This document shows positions 35,785 to 48,780 of a stretch of 64,000 bases of DNA, in pieces; positions within the stretch are counted from its first letter, which is position 1, and every line of letters begins with the position of its first letter. A program made the translations under genes and the position numbers. The notes below the pieces were generated by a model. That model searched no databases. It was not told the DNA's origin and saw nothing but the letters and a program-made list of their open reading frames with translations. Origin of the DNA: Alitta virens (lineage: Eukaryota > Annelida > Polychaeta > Phyllodocida > Nereididae); NCBI GenBank assembly GCA_932294295.1, contig OW028576.1:28093227-28157226 (forward strand), read 5' to 3'.

Positions 35785-37020
35785 GTTACATGTTTGATGC
35801 TTATCCAACCAGGGGAGGGCACCCTACAGCGCACTAAAAACAGCGCATGTAACAAAACTGTTGAAGGTCTGAATTATTATTATACATGTGGGCGTCTGCA
35901 CCAAAAAATAACAATTTTTGTGCTGATGTACAAGCCTTGTTATTTTATTTTGCAGGTTCCAAACATGGTAATACTATATACAGTTTTCAAAATCTGTGTG
36001 GCCCTCGCAACGTTGCTAGATTTTTTTTAAAAAGCTTGTTGTGACAAAACACTTTACCATCAACCACACAGTTGTATGCAAGTCACATAGGTCAAGGGTG
36101 TGTCCACCTCCCCCATCAAACTTGTCACTTCACGCAGCCCCCCCAGATGCCCCGCGTGGTATTTAGCGATGTTAGTGCTGGACATTAGATACATAAAGAT
36201 GTGTGATAACATGGCATGATCGCGAGGCATTTGTAAACCTTACACAAAATTCTAACATTTTGGCCTATCAGAGAGGCTGAGATTTTCAACAAAGTTCATA
36301 AGTTATGCATTGATAACATTTTTTTTTTCAGTGACAAGAAGACTTTATGTTTTGCCATGGAATTAATATTGTTAAACTAAACATTTAGATTTATTTTTGT
36401 GACAAAAATCAATGTTCTTCTTTTGTGCAGGGTTGCCACTGCCTATATTTTATATTATTAATGACGCTTTGGTAAAAATTAATTTTGAAAAAGTTAAACT
36501 TATGAAGTTAATATGCAATTAAATTTCGTATTTTCTCATATCTTTTTGAAAATAAATACACTGCACTATTAGGTGCCTCAGTAGCGTTTTAAAACTTGTC
36601 TGGTTATTTTCTTACATGTGCCATATGATACTGATGTTATTTAAAGATATTAACACATAATGGAAAATATATTTTTCTGTTTGGCTGGTTGTCACACAAC
36701 TTGCTCCATACATCTACTTGGCTGGTTCTTCCTGTATGCTGCAGCTTTGCCTACAGCATCTTTTTGCTACTTACGCACAACTAAAAATTGAACAGCATCT
36801 ATAAGGTAAACATTGTGCACAGTGTGATTTGCGGCACATTTTGGCGGCAAAGAGAAAGACCATGAACTTTTGAAGAGCTGTTTTATCTGTCTCTGAAAAT
36901 GACATGTGTGTATAACATGAAAAACATGGTCGTGTTCCAGCTGCACGGTTTTAAAACCAATTACGTGCTCTGTAAAAGTGTGACACTCATCTCAGAAAAT
37001 AAATTTTTGCTGAAGGTGTT
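35785..37020. other. Right flank of the virus-like element
   Basis: About 1.2 kb without a gene I can support. The right end of the element must lie between here and 37.56 kb, where the duplicated genomic block begins. Confidence 0.35.
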
Positions 37021-37260
37021 CTCTCTCTCTCTCTCTCAGTCTCTCTCTCTCTCTTGCAAACCAGCAAACCAGCAGGCGGCGAAGCCGCCTGCTTGGGGGG
37101 TGGCGTGCCACGGCATTTGGTGCCGAGTGACCCTGAGAGTCGAGTAGCCTTTGGAGCCGAGCGGCATCTTGCCGAGTGGCATATTGCCGCGTGGCATATT
37201 GCCGCGTGGCATATTGCCGCGTGGCATATTGCCGCGTGGCATCTGGAGAGCCCTTTGACT
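37021..37260. repeat. CT run, GC-rich hairpin and 15-bp tandem repeat
   Basis: A CT microsatellite (37021-37054) is followed by a perfect 10-bp stem with a 3-nt loop (37071-37093, AGCAGGCGGC / GAA / GCCGCCTGCT). Then come five tandem 15-bp units of the type GCCGCGTGGCATATT (37171-37245). The block is markedly richer in GC than its surroundings and lies between the virus-like element and the duplicated block. Confidence 0.75.
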
Positions 37261-40017
37261 TCCCACAGCCAAAGAAGCCGTGAAAAAGAAAAAATGCATA
37301 GTTGTGACATTCAAAACCGGCAGAATGCAGCGTAGTTGAACAAGCAAGCCATCTGTCAAAAGAACTAGACACTTCTCATTCTACTACAGTATACATATGT
37401 TACATAATACACAATCGTGTTAGCATGTATAAATTACGACGAAGTTATTAAACCTGTCGTAATGTTCCAAAATGGTTACAGAGACTCTTCTCATTATCTA
37501 AGACAATTATATGTCGCTCCTTATAATTTTGACATATCATTTTGGAAATAACTTAAATTTGGATTGGAGGAATGATGACATAACTGTTTTAAATACATAG
37601 CTATCATGATAGATTAGTGACATTTGGCAAGGTTTTTTCTGTGGTGCAATTTTGATCACAGATGTAGCAATTTTTGATCAGGCAAACTTCATCATAAGAA
37701 TCGATAAAATGTCTTCTAGCGTAATAATAACTATTTTCTAGGAACTGTAAACAGCTAAATACTAATCTATTCAGCATTTAAATTCAAATCTTACTCTATA
37801 CATTTTTATTGCATCACCCCGCATCAGAACCTCAGGAGTTCCCATAATTTAAGTGGGTTCATTTGCTCATCTCTCGCACTAAAGCTAAGAAACAAAGACA
37901 TGGTTGATTTATGTCAACGGAATATGGGTCTACTTGCACATAGTTTTATAAACAAACGAAGAGGGCCTATAAATGCAAGCCTGGAAATTAACTGGCTTAA
38001 ACTCTAGTTCCAATACGAATATTATAATTATCTAAACCTTGATTTCCATGTTTAACTTTTAATAACTGATTAGATTATTTCCTTCTAATTATGCTAATCT
38101 TGACATGTCACTAGAATAAGGGGGATAAGAAACAAAACATATGAAAGAAATTATAATTATTTCCCTATCTTTCTTGCTGTGTTTGAAAGAGATCCTAGTT
38201 CAAATGATGTGTTTCTGCAATTACTTTCATCATCTCCATTATTTGATATAATTAAAGAGTAACCTAAATTAAAGAAAATACTATACTAGTATTTTCTGTT
38301 TGAATACTGGTAATTTGAAAGTGAGCATTGATGAGGTATCATAGAAGTAATAATACAACATCATCTGTTGCAGTATTTCCCTGCATACACTTGTTTGTTA
38401 ATTGTTTGCTACATTCTGTTGTACTGCTTAATATGAAATAAAAGTAAAAAAATATGACATGAAGGAAAGGTCATTATCATCATCAATCCTTTATATGGAT
38501 GCTTTTGGAATTCTCCTTGATATAAAACACAATTATTTATCTTGTATAAAAGGGGTTGCTTTATTCAGTGATCATTAATTGCATACATCAACACATAAAA
38601 AAAAGAAGATAAATTGCGTAAAAATCCAGCAGAATTTTTTAACACACGTTTCAGGCCATATCATTGAAAGAGTTCAAAACTGTGCAAGAAATATACACAA
38701 TATGCACATTAGCATATGCAAAGGGGCCAATTTAATCATTTATTATATATATTACATTTTGTCCAAATGCACCTACATGTGTTCAACCGAGTATCAGAAA
38801 AGTCTTATCTTTTACACAGCAATTTCTAGATTGTCAGTTGATTGAGGCTGATTTCAAATAAAACATTCACATGTAATAATAGAGGAATTTGTGAACTGTT
38901 AAATAGCTAGCTTTGTGTACATCACACTTGCTAAAAACCAACTTCCTTGTGTGCAATGTAGTAATAATAAATTTATATGTGTTACTTTGATTATTATTCG
39001 TTTGACTGTTGATTAATGATATCCTTGATTTGTACCAAACCTTTTATCATATGAAGGACTTCTTTGCAGACAGTATGTATTGTTATTTGTCAATCAGTGA
39101 CTTAGCAGGAAATGTCTCATATTATGATTATAACCTCAAAATGTACTAATCTATGATTTTATCCATCATGGTTTCAGAAATGTGGTTTATCTCCATAGTG
39201 TAATCCCAAAAATGTAGTTGTTACCAGAGTACATGTTCAAAATAACAATAGATTCCTCATGATATGCCTTGTATACATTTTCGATAATTCCAATAAACTA
39301 ATTTCAATTAATAATCATGTGATTATCAAATATCGTCATGGTTTATTGATTACCAAATCAAATTTCTGTAAAAATTCCCAGTTCTGTGAAATTTGTCAAA
39401 ATACTTTGGTTTTGCAAGGCTGTCGCAGACTGTAAAGGTCTAAAATGAAAATCTGTTGTTTTAAAAAAAAATGTTAAGCAGAAAGAAAGTTATCTGAAAA
39501 TATAAATGAAAAAGAAACAAACTTAAGTAGTTGACTCTTAGAAACATTTAAACTAGAAGAGTCAGTACAGGAGCCTTACGTCCTTCAAGAAATGCACAAA
39601 TGTTATCAAATATTAAAATAAGTCTGCAAAATAATTCCAAGATTGTAAGATGCATGTGTCACATCTTCATAACAACAAATTATATAGTCAGCGAATACTG
39701 ACGCAAAATATGAAGTATACGAATGACGTCCCATAGTGCGATTTGCCTTTTGAAAACTTAATCCACTTTAATAAATTGAAATGATAATCCAGTGGTTATC
39801 ACAATTCCGTGCATGATTTTCATCAAATCGATGTCCCCTATCAGCATAGGGAAACTAGTATATTATTTGATAGTAAACTGAGGCAGTGAGAGTTATGTTT
39901 CTAATCCTTCACTTCCTGGTGTTGTCATTATTGACCTATATATGGGATTTACTACAAAATCCGTGTCATGAGGAAAGTCAGCTTCAGTATCTTTCTCTAC
40001 ATTCCCTGTTTCATCTT

Positions 40018-43000
40018 CTACATTTTGGTCATTTGCAACATTGGTTGGTCCTCTTTCCCTTCTATGCCCTTTTCAATAATTTGTTGGACATCTTCCGTGG
40101 CATCATCATATTCCTTGGCATCGTTTACTTCCATTCCCTTCATTGTATTGTCCATGAGTTTCAAACCACCATTAGCTGTGGAAACAATTATCTCAGGAAC
40201 TGGAATATGGAAGCCATAAACTGCATTATCAATTACTTCTGTGTCATCCATCCCATCATTTGACCTCTGTAATGAAATTTGTGATCCATAGATTGTGTTA
40301 TCCTCAATTTCCACTCCAGCAGAAGCATCACTTTGTGTAGTCTCCACTGACAGACATGAGCCATAAATAGTATTATTGACCACTTTCATTTCATCTTCTC
40401 TATCAATTGAGTCCTTTGTATCATTTTCCGAACCATAAACAGCATTGTCAACAATATCCATTTCATCCAAAGTGTCTATATCTTGGTCACCAATTTCCCC
40501 CAAAATGTGTGGTTCTTCATTTTCATTGTGCACATGCCTGCGAATTGAAGAAGACTGAGTTGCAAGGGTGAGGTTTGAGCCATGGCAGTTGTTACAAATG
40601 CCAGGTGCAGCTAAAGACAGGTCAGAAACGAGATGCCTGGTTCCGATGTTGGGTTGAGGCAAAGTTCTTGAGATGTCCAAAGTAGCAGCATCGATGTAGC
40701 TGTAAATCTGCTCAGTCAAAGCAGGCTGTGAATGAGACCTGCAAAGGAAAAGTTTCACAATTACACAATGCTAGACATGAAATTGCTCATGTAAACATAG
40801 AACATACTTTTGTAGCTTCCTTATTTCTCAAAATGTCTTTGCAGGTAATGCCCTAAATAAAACAGTGCTACAAACAATGATACACATTTGATACATCCAT
40901 TTGCATGATAACTACAGTCGTGGCAATATGTTTTTGGACACATAATATAGAATGTGACTATGGTCTTTTTTTTTGTATCTTGCATCACAGCTTTTATAAC
41001 CCTTGACCAGGTATATGGCCTAGGGTATTGTGATGGTCTGCATGTCGGTTAGATTGTCCCTCTCTTTTTTCTCTCTGTCTGTCTGTCAACCACACTTATA
41101 TACATGATAAATAAGGCTCTATCTATGTTAAGCTAATGGAACTACAAGTAATCTACTTAAGAGGAATACCGTGAATAAGTTTAAAAAACTGACAACTTAG
41201 ACTGTTTTAAGGTCACAAAGGTAAAATGTATCCCTGATCTTGTGTCTTCACTCAACTGCTGCCAGTAAAACATGTGGAAAATAAGGATCTTTTACCAACC
41301 AACCATCCGTAACTTTGTTTATATAATGGCATTATCATTGTGCAAAATGTAATGTATTTTTATGACAGTAAATATGATACCCAAAAAAAATATTGTTCAA
41401 GGGAAATGCTATAAAGCAAAATAAAAACCGACCAAAATTAAATCTTTAAAGTGTCAGGAAACATTGGGCCCCGGCTGTATTGTAAATGGAAAACAATTAA
41501 ATAAATTATGAATGCTCAATATTGCTCACCGTCTTAAGACATATGCAGCTACAATCACTATAACCAGAACTAGGAAAATCAGCAGGCCTCCGAGGATGAA
41601 GATCATGACTGAAGGAAAAATATGGATTGATAAAATATTTGCTTCATCGTATTCAAATATCACATCTTTTGTAAAACAAAGTTTCTCTCATATCAGCAGC
41701 AGTTTACAAGGCCTAACTTTTATTGGCTTAGGCACACAAGTACTTAATGACTGTATGATATATTTCTGCAAATCACTAATTCTGCAAATTCTTTGCATAA
41801 AACAAGTGGTATATGTTGATCTATTGTAACGGTTCGTAATGGTTCAGCATAGGCATTTATCACACTAAATGTTTACAGTAGGTTACATTAATGCTGATAT
41901 AATCATTATTTCATCCCCAGCATCCTATTATACAATACTTACCTGCATTTATAAAAAATGTAATGTTCAACATTTTAAGAAACCAAACAGTTTGCATAGA
42001 CCTTGATTTTGACAGCGGTGGGTTGGGGAAAAGGAAGATCCCTTTATTTATGATTCTCCTACATCCTCTAGGTGTTGGGTTGAGCTCCTGGGACTCAGAA
42101 GAGGTTCAGGACTTGTAAGTTGGGGTGTGGGTATGAAACTATCTTTCTTAATATTACAGAAAGCAAAAAATAATTTCAAATATGCACCAAAATCATAAAT
42201 TTTCTAAGGATTTAAGATTATGTGCATGATTACTCCGAGACTGTGAGAAATGACCATTTTGCCAGTGCAATTGATAGCGTAGATTAACATCAAAGAGAAT
42301 GGCCTTGATTTTCTCATTATAGTTATTATATTTTCTATTACAAACTCACTTAGCAATTATGAAAAGAATCTACCTGGCATGCAAAACTTATTTCCACCCA
42401 CCACCCCAGTACGCATATCTTGTTGAGGTTCATAAATGTGTAGAAATTGCCGTCAAATGTGTGAAAGATGCAAATAAATTAATAATAAAATAAAAAAAAA
42501 TACTTACATCTAGAGCCTCCAGGTGGCTGTGAAGTCGGTTTGCTTACAGTCGTCTCTGTACATAAAAGACATATAACTGATATCGGCTGCTACAAGTTGT
42601 AATTATATTCTCATCTTCACCATTTGTTTGAGGGTCAAAACGACTATTGCATTTTTGTGTCCTGCGCAGTTTATTTTGATAGTCAGAACTATTGAGATGT
42701 CAGTTCTAATGGTCGTGTCACAAATATTTTATTTTGTGGCGGTACTCGGTAGCATATAGTTCTTTGTATGAAGCTGAATAAGACTAGCGTCACTATTCCA
42801 ATATTGTTAATTGTTTCAGTGAAGTATAACCTGATGAAAGAGGTAAATAAAGTATGTGCAGAGCACAATCCACTGGCTTCAGATTTGGCGGCGCTAAAAA
42901 TGCGGCAATAATATATTATTTTATATTTTACAGTTTTTAGGCATCAAGGATAAAATTAGAAAGGAATATTTATCCTCAACAGTTACTTTATATCGAGAAA

Positions 43001-46000
43001 TTTAGTATCTTGCCTTACTTTTTTTAAGAAAAAGCTCTTTGAAGACGGCTAATAGGGCATATAAGACCATCAATCGCTCGCCGGATGTCTGTTGCCAAGC
43101 ATTTGTGAGGCACTCGTTGGTACTCTTACAGCCCCATAGATCGCTCGTGCGAGTGGTTCAAGAGTAAATGAGGTAAGGGCTATGGATGGGCTACAAATGG
43201 GATACGGACGGCTACGGATGAGCAAGGATGAGCAAGGGTGGTCGAGGATGGTCAAGGATGGACAAAAATGACTAAGGATGGCCTCGGATGGCCACGGTTA
43301 TCATGGAATATACGTAAAATGTAGGTAGAATGCTCGCTGACTGACCCCCGAGTGAGTTACATAACTAATATAAACAATTTACTTGGAGAATGTCCGCCAA
43401 GGTTTTAAACAGGTTTCATCCAAGACAGCGTGAATGCCCCTTTAGAGGAAGAATGTCTAAAATTCACTTTTCTGGTGTGACTATCTGACATAAACTGTCA
43501 TTTTGAAATTTGGTAAAATAAGCTGCGCATAATTAAATTTCCGGTTATGACAGTGCATACAATTTTGTTTCCAAATTAATTGCATACCTTACATTTCAGG
43601 CGAGCTCTGGACACCGCCCAATTTGCAACAAGCCAAACAAGGTATTTTATGAAGATTTTAAACATTTATGTATCTAACTTTGATTGACATTTCTGAAAAT
43701 CTATCAATGATCAGTAATTGTTGTCTAAAAATGTTAATCCTAATGCAGGAAATGGCTTACGAATCGTCAGCCCTTGCTATGGCAAATAATTTATAATATA
43801 TATTATCTGGACTTAAAACCTGACTTATCAATGTTTTCATTATGAAAATAGTTCCCAGGTGGTGCTAGTAGTAAATGGTTAGTTCAGCTCTTTAAGATAT
43901 GTTATTTTCATTGAGTTACCAAATATATTGCATATATCTTCCCCACTATAAAGATATATAATAAGCAATACCCAAGGACTGTTTGTCAATCATGTGCATT
44001 TTTAAGTCAAAATACTTGAACAGTTGACGCTATTGACGCTGCATTCAGTCTTGTTCCCATTCGAAATACAAAGGTGTGCATACATTCCAGTAATGCAATG
44101 AAATAATTTGATATTTTTCCCAGTTATAAATGCTATAATCCTAGTACTATAATATTTCCCAATTCAGGTATAGATTAATTTTTGTTCATGCCTATCAGTG
44201 GAAGATTAAATAGTCGCTGCTCAGAGGCTTCACATAAACCCTTATCCAAACTGTTTATTTACTCTGAATTAAGTTGCATTCGGGAAGAATTGCTGATAAG
44301 TGTATTTGTGTGCATCATAGAGACAAATAACTTTTTCTTACATACCTGTTGTTATAATAACACTTTTATTTGCTGAAAACAAAAAACCCCAAAAAACCTA
44401 CCTGGTTGTGAAGTGCTGGCAATTTTGGCTGGCACTGTAAAAAGGGAATTAAATTGCAACGAGCAACTGATATTTCAGTAGACCCAACAACTGACATGAA
44501 GTAGCAAAAGCAAACAATTAAGAAAGTCAGTTTGTACTTGGTTTGGATGTGCAACAAATCTTCTTATTCTCATCAAGAAATGTGTTTTCATCGAATGCAG
44601 GAACAGCATGAGGCTGATAAATGTTGGTTGTGCGTTGTTATCCTACATACCAGTTTTAAACAATTATTTGTTTAAAAAATGTATAACCTACCTGGTTGTG
44701 ATGTTCTGGCAATTATGGAGGGCACTGTTAAAAGGGAGAAAATGCTAACTTGAAATTAAATGGCAACAAGCAAATGACGTACAGTAGCAAAGGCAAACAA
44801 ATAAGAAAATCAAATAAACAGGAAACTTAGTTTGTACCTGGTTTGGATGTGCAACGGAGCTTCTTATTCTCATCTTCTTGACTGTCAACTATGTGATTAA
44901 TGAATACAGTAAAATTAATTACAAAAATGCTGAGAAAAGAAAGTAATATTAAAGAATATATCTATTTCTTAATAGTTTTCTGATGACTAATGCATATGTT
45001 GCCAACTAACAAGACATGCTTAAGAACTGCTACATGGAAAGGCTATCATTTCATAATGAAAGTAATAATATTTACCTAATAGTTCAATCCAGTACCTCAC
45101 TTTTGAGATACAGCTTGCTGGACTTGTAAATGTAAGGTTAAATCTCCAAAAACTAACTCCATGGAAGGACATGTCTGGGGTGTAAATTTGTCTTGAGTTA
45201 TAGCAGAATGGTGGCCTGGGGGACTTTTCCACACTGAGACAAAGTTGTGTACAGATCCAGTAAGGTGTAAATTCATAAATCCTGATCTTCATTGTAATAT
45301 TTTTACCAGCTCCTTGTCCATTTGCTTGAAGTGAACAGTTGACATTCTGAGACTCTGAATATTCTCCTTCCTTAAAATGCTCATTCATCAGAGTAATTGT
45401 TGATGATTTGAATGTAAGAGGGAGAGTGGATGATTTTGCTATCTCCAACATTTGTATGTCTGAAATATTAAACAAACTTCTGTCACTTAAGTCTTCAATG
45501 TTATATTGCTTTCAGCAGCAAAGTAAATCCTATACATCAGGAAAGTGGTTATATATGAACCAATTGCCTAGAAAATGTGAGATGTGCAAGATAAGGCAAT
45601 CTAAAACTATACAAAAATCATTTAGATTTAAAGTTCTCTTGTTATCAAGTCAACACAATGAAACCTTTAGGGTATCTACAATGCATAGTATACTATACAA
45701 CCTATCAAGCTTATCGTACTCACCCATCCTACACCAATATTCAACATGCACACATTCTTTGTGTATGTTGGTGACCTTACATTGTTGATGAGCATTGCAC
45801 TTCTGCAATATGTCAGAGAACAGATTTGATGTAGTGTTGACATCAACAATTACTATTTGATATGCAGAGCACTGAATGTGGACTGTTTCTTCACATGTTG
45901 ATATACTGCTGTTCACCACATCCCCTGAAATTTCAAAAAATACATAAATGTGTATTAATTAAAGAATATGACACCAAGCTCTAAGTATGAACAATGTCAA

Positions 46001-46218
46001 TACATATATATGTATCCAATAGTAAGCTATGACGTTAAAATGGCAAAAAAAGGAAGGCAAGCTATTCATTTAGAACCATTGACAAGGAAATAATTTATTT
46101 AAAAACAAGGAACACCACAACCCCTTCACAATTTAAAAAAAAACCCTGATATAATATATTATCATCACTTACAAATAGGTAAGAGCAAAAACCAAATGTC
46201 CCAAGATAAGACCCTCAT
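40018..46218 (-). CDS. R4: lectin-stalk transmembrane receptor with NxxYG-repeat tail
   Basis: Ten exons give one open frame of about 551 residues: 46218-46173, 45924-45724, 45492-45076, 44888-44838, 44724-44692, 44434-44402, 44372-44346, 42555-42508, 41608-41530 and 40738-40018. Order: signal peptide (MRVLSWDIWFLLL), a shortened SUEL/galactose-lectin-like domain (C..QCSAYQIVIVDVN...C..QCKVTNI...C..VEYWC) lacking the usual YGR, an unassigned Cys domain ending SPASCISKVRYWIELL, a Ser/Thr/Pro stalk of micro-exons, a transmembrane helix (LGGLLIFLVLVIVIVAAYV), then a 240-residue tail. The tail has YSYIDAATLDI and four NxxYG motifs. Every junction keeps phase 1, then 2 after the transmembrane exon. 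The acceptor of exon 3 (GAAG) is weak. Compared with copy 1, a 4-bp indel near 40,050 replaces the original C-terminus. Ligand and function are unknown; a sugar-binding signalling receptor is inferred. Confidence 0.7.
40146..40455 (-). other. Tail repeats of the form [IV]x-N-[AT]-[IV]-Y-G
   Basis: Four tyrosine motifs occur in the R4 tail: DNAVYGS (about 40,431-40,453), NNTIYGS (about 40,369-40,387), DNTIYGS (about 40,284-40,302) and DNAVYGF (about 40,209-40,231). A fifth, degenerate DNTMKG (about 40,146-40,163) has lost the Tyr. Spacing is about 20-27 residues, each set in acidic sequence. They look like repeated phosphotyrosine docking sites produced by internal duplication. Confidence 0.7.
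44346..44888 (-). other. Stalk micro-exon array
   Basis: Four phase-1 micro-exons of 51, 33, 33 and 27 nt encode DSQEDENKKLRCTSKP, VPSIIARTSQP, VPAKIASTSQP and ANKSVIITT. A decayed copy of the 51-nt type lies at about 44,575-44,538 (acceptor lost). R2 (9491-8931) and R3 (22522-22298) have the same alternation. The unit seems to be a pair of micro-exons duplicated in tandem. Confidence 0.65.
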
Positions 46219-47419
46219 CCTCGGTCCTTGGTCCACATTCAAATGGACAGCTTTGCATCATAGTCCCAAATGTTTGGTTAAAGTTGTAATGTGATTCTAG
46301 CTTGATGGAGGAAGTTATCATTAGTGCTGCATGTAAAAATAAGGCCCATGATCAGAACAATTTACTTTCTATTTTTTGGGATGAGATTATGGTAGGTTTT
46401 TGTTGTATATTTATCTAGTTTCCTAGTTAGATGTTTTGATGGGATTTGTTTGCCATTCAAGCATAAAGCTATCAATGCCTACTTAATAGAGAGTCCCATT
46501 ATTTGTTCAGCAAGTGTGACCCATGAAAAAAATGATCAGTACAAAGATTAAATATTTTTAATGCTGCAGTTCATTTGCTCGTTTTTATTATATTGTTTAT
46601 TTCCCAAAATTTATGGTAGTGTTTTGCCTCTCTGTCTTAGCATAGTTATTGCATAGTGCAAAAATAAATTTAAAAAATCTTGTATGAATGGTACACAAGA
46701 TAACACATTTCTGCGTCTAAAAGATCTCAAATTTAATCAATATTGTCTGATATTGATGAATTTAGTTCATGAGAACATCATTTTAATGTATCGTTGGTAA
46801 TGATAACCAAACCATCTACTGGATCAGATGCATCTGAATATTTCTGATATGTAATTATACATCTAGATGATGAATAAGGAAACTGACACTAACTGAAAAG
46901 AGGAAATAAAAGGAAGTGCTTTACTTGATATCTAAAATGTCAGTTGATTCAGTATGTCCTGTTATAAAACTTTATATTCTACACCTAAGTTGTAATAGCC
47001 AATAATTAGCATGCACAGAGCATCACATGACAGGATCAAAAAATCCTGATATTGGTAGACAATATTGATCATGTAAAAGTGAAAGTGATATTGAAAGGTA
47101 ATATTGGCTATGCGAAAGTGAAAATTGCAACAAAGAAAATATATCTATATATGAAATTAAGGATCTAATTTAATGAGAGTCAAACAAGCAAAAAACGAAT
47201 ACAATTAATACAACCACCATGAACCACGAGTGTTTATTTTATCTGAATATGGTATGTATTTATTGAAGCTATGAGAAATTATTCTGAACAGGGTAAACTG
47301 CTTACACACTCCAAAGGAGTAAATATCATGCACTGTGAATGAAGGACAAGCCCATATATTTGTTACTGTTAATGTGACAGCTCTTACCATGTGGGCCACA
47401 TGGATATATTATGATAATA

Positions 47420-48077
47420 CCAGGGTACGAAATTCGCAAATTAGCTAACTGGTCCACGTTCTGGGAGCTAACTGGTCCACTCATATAACTAACTGGTCCA
47501 TTTCAGGTCTAACTGGTCCAAATTTTCCGCCAATTCTACATTATGTTATATAAGTGCATTAATCAATCAAATAGATACACATTGATTTAGTACCTTTAAT
47601 TAAAACAATCTGATTACATTAATGTGGTCACAATAACTAAATCATCAAAAAATGAGCTTAATTTTAAATACTGATAATACAACATTAAACATTAAACATT
47701 AAACATTTACATGAAATAGAAGTGGCTTTTTCCCCTGTTAGGGTTCTATGAGGCTAATTGCACTTCACACTTCACAGAAGTTCACACCTTTGGTATACTT
47801 ATTGACTGATTGCAATCAACTGCCCATACCCTAGCTTTCCTAAACTGGCGTCCACAATTGCAATTAACCATTTTCCTAGACATCTAACAAGTATTGTAAT
47901 GCAAAATCCTATAATCTTTTCTCCTAAAGAAATGTCGGCCCTCGCCGGTGCCGTAATTTCAACCACTGCTAATCGGTCCACTGTGACCGATAAACTCTGC
48001 ATTTTGACATTTCTAATCGGTCATTTGGATTTCTAATCGGTTTAGACCAATGGACCGGTGCAAATTTCGTACCCTGG
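47420..48077. mobile_element. Short non-autonomous element with 15-bp inverted ends
   Basis: The perfect 15-bp inverted ends are CCAGGGTACGAAATT (47420-47434) and its reverse complement (48063-48077), flanked by ATAATA on both sides (47414-47419 and 48078-48083). Inside, 'aactggtcca' recurs near the left end and 'aatcggt' near the right. No coding. Confidence 0.75.
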
Positions 48078-48734
48078 ATAATACTCAAACTTTGTGGGAT
48101 TTGCCTGGGGTACCTTTCCTGGATGATTATTCTTTTGTCAGGACATAGTATTTACCCAAAAAGAGATAATGTAGCAACTCACCATTTTAAAGTGATTGAT
48201 TGTAATTAGTACAGTGATCCTTTTTGCATAGTGATACAAATCAAATTATAATTTTTTTCTGTAACATCCATCACATCATTAAGTCTAAATGTGTGATACA
48301 TACATTTTGTTATCAATAATTTCTGTGTAATCTTCGGTATTTTCAACCATACCACAAATTTGCACATGTTGGAGCAATGAGCTCTGTGCATTGGGGTTGA
48401 CTTAGAAAGAGAAAGAACTGACGTTAGTGTAAACCTGTTAAAATTAGCTTCATAGGTGATTTTACTTTTGCATTATTAGGTAAATTAAAAAAAAGACAAA
48501 ATCCCAAAGTTGCATAGTTTACAATACCCTCCACTCATTCCAAACTGCTACATCAGGCATAATCATGACTGATAAATCAATAAATAATACATATTCTTTA
48601 AAATACATTAAATGATAAGCTATCTGATCAAAATGGTGGAAACAAAAGAAGGTAAACTGCCACAGATTGTCAACAGCAACAATTTCTATGTTATTTTTTT
48701 GTACATCGAGAAATAAGGTATCACAACCGCTTAC

Positions 48735-48780
48735 CACTAAATAAAAGCAAAACCAAAATGTCCGAAGATATGACACTCAT
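48735..48780 (-). pseudogene. Orphan signal-peptide exon of the receptor family
   Basis: A 46-nt exon with start ATG (48780-48778) and donor GTAAGC encodes MSVISSDILVLLLFS, homologous to the first exons of R2, R3 and R4, which are also exactly 46 nt. It has the same preceding context ('caggaccca'). No matching downstream exons are found on the same strand before R4, whose own first exon is at 46.2 kb. It is a remnant of a further family member or an alternative first exon for R4. Confidence 0.6.

Larger units (their letters stand above)
37566..47100. repeat. Large segmental duplication, copy 2
   Basis: Same-orientation copy of 4540-11700 and the more complete of the two. Copy 2 alone has 39,288-39,811 and 40,210-42,250, the latter including the receptor transmembrane exon and most of its tail. 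The stretch 37.57-40.0 kb inside it holds no gene. Confidence 0.85.

Noticed and set aside
36987..37372. Several overlapping open frames on both strands
   Set aside because: All are produced by the CT run and the 15-bp tandem repeats, which stay open in several frames.
25552..37560. Terminal inverted repeats of the virus-like element
   Set aside because: I compared the two flanks by eye and found no inverted match longer than about 10 bases, so no termini are called.
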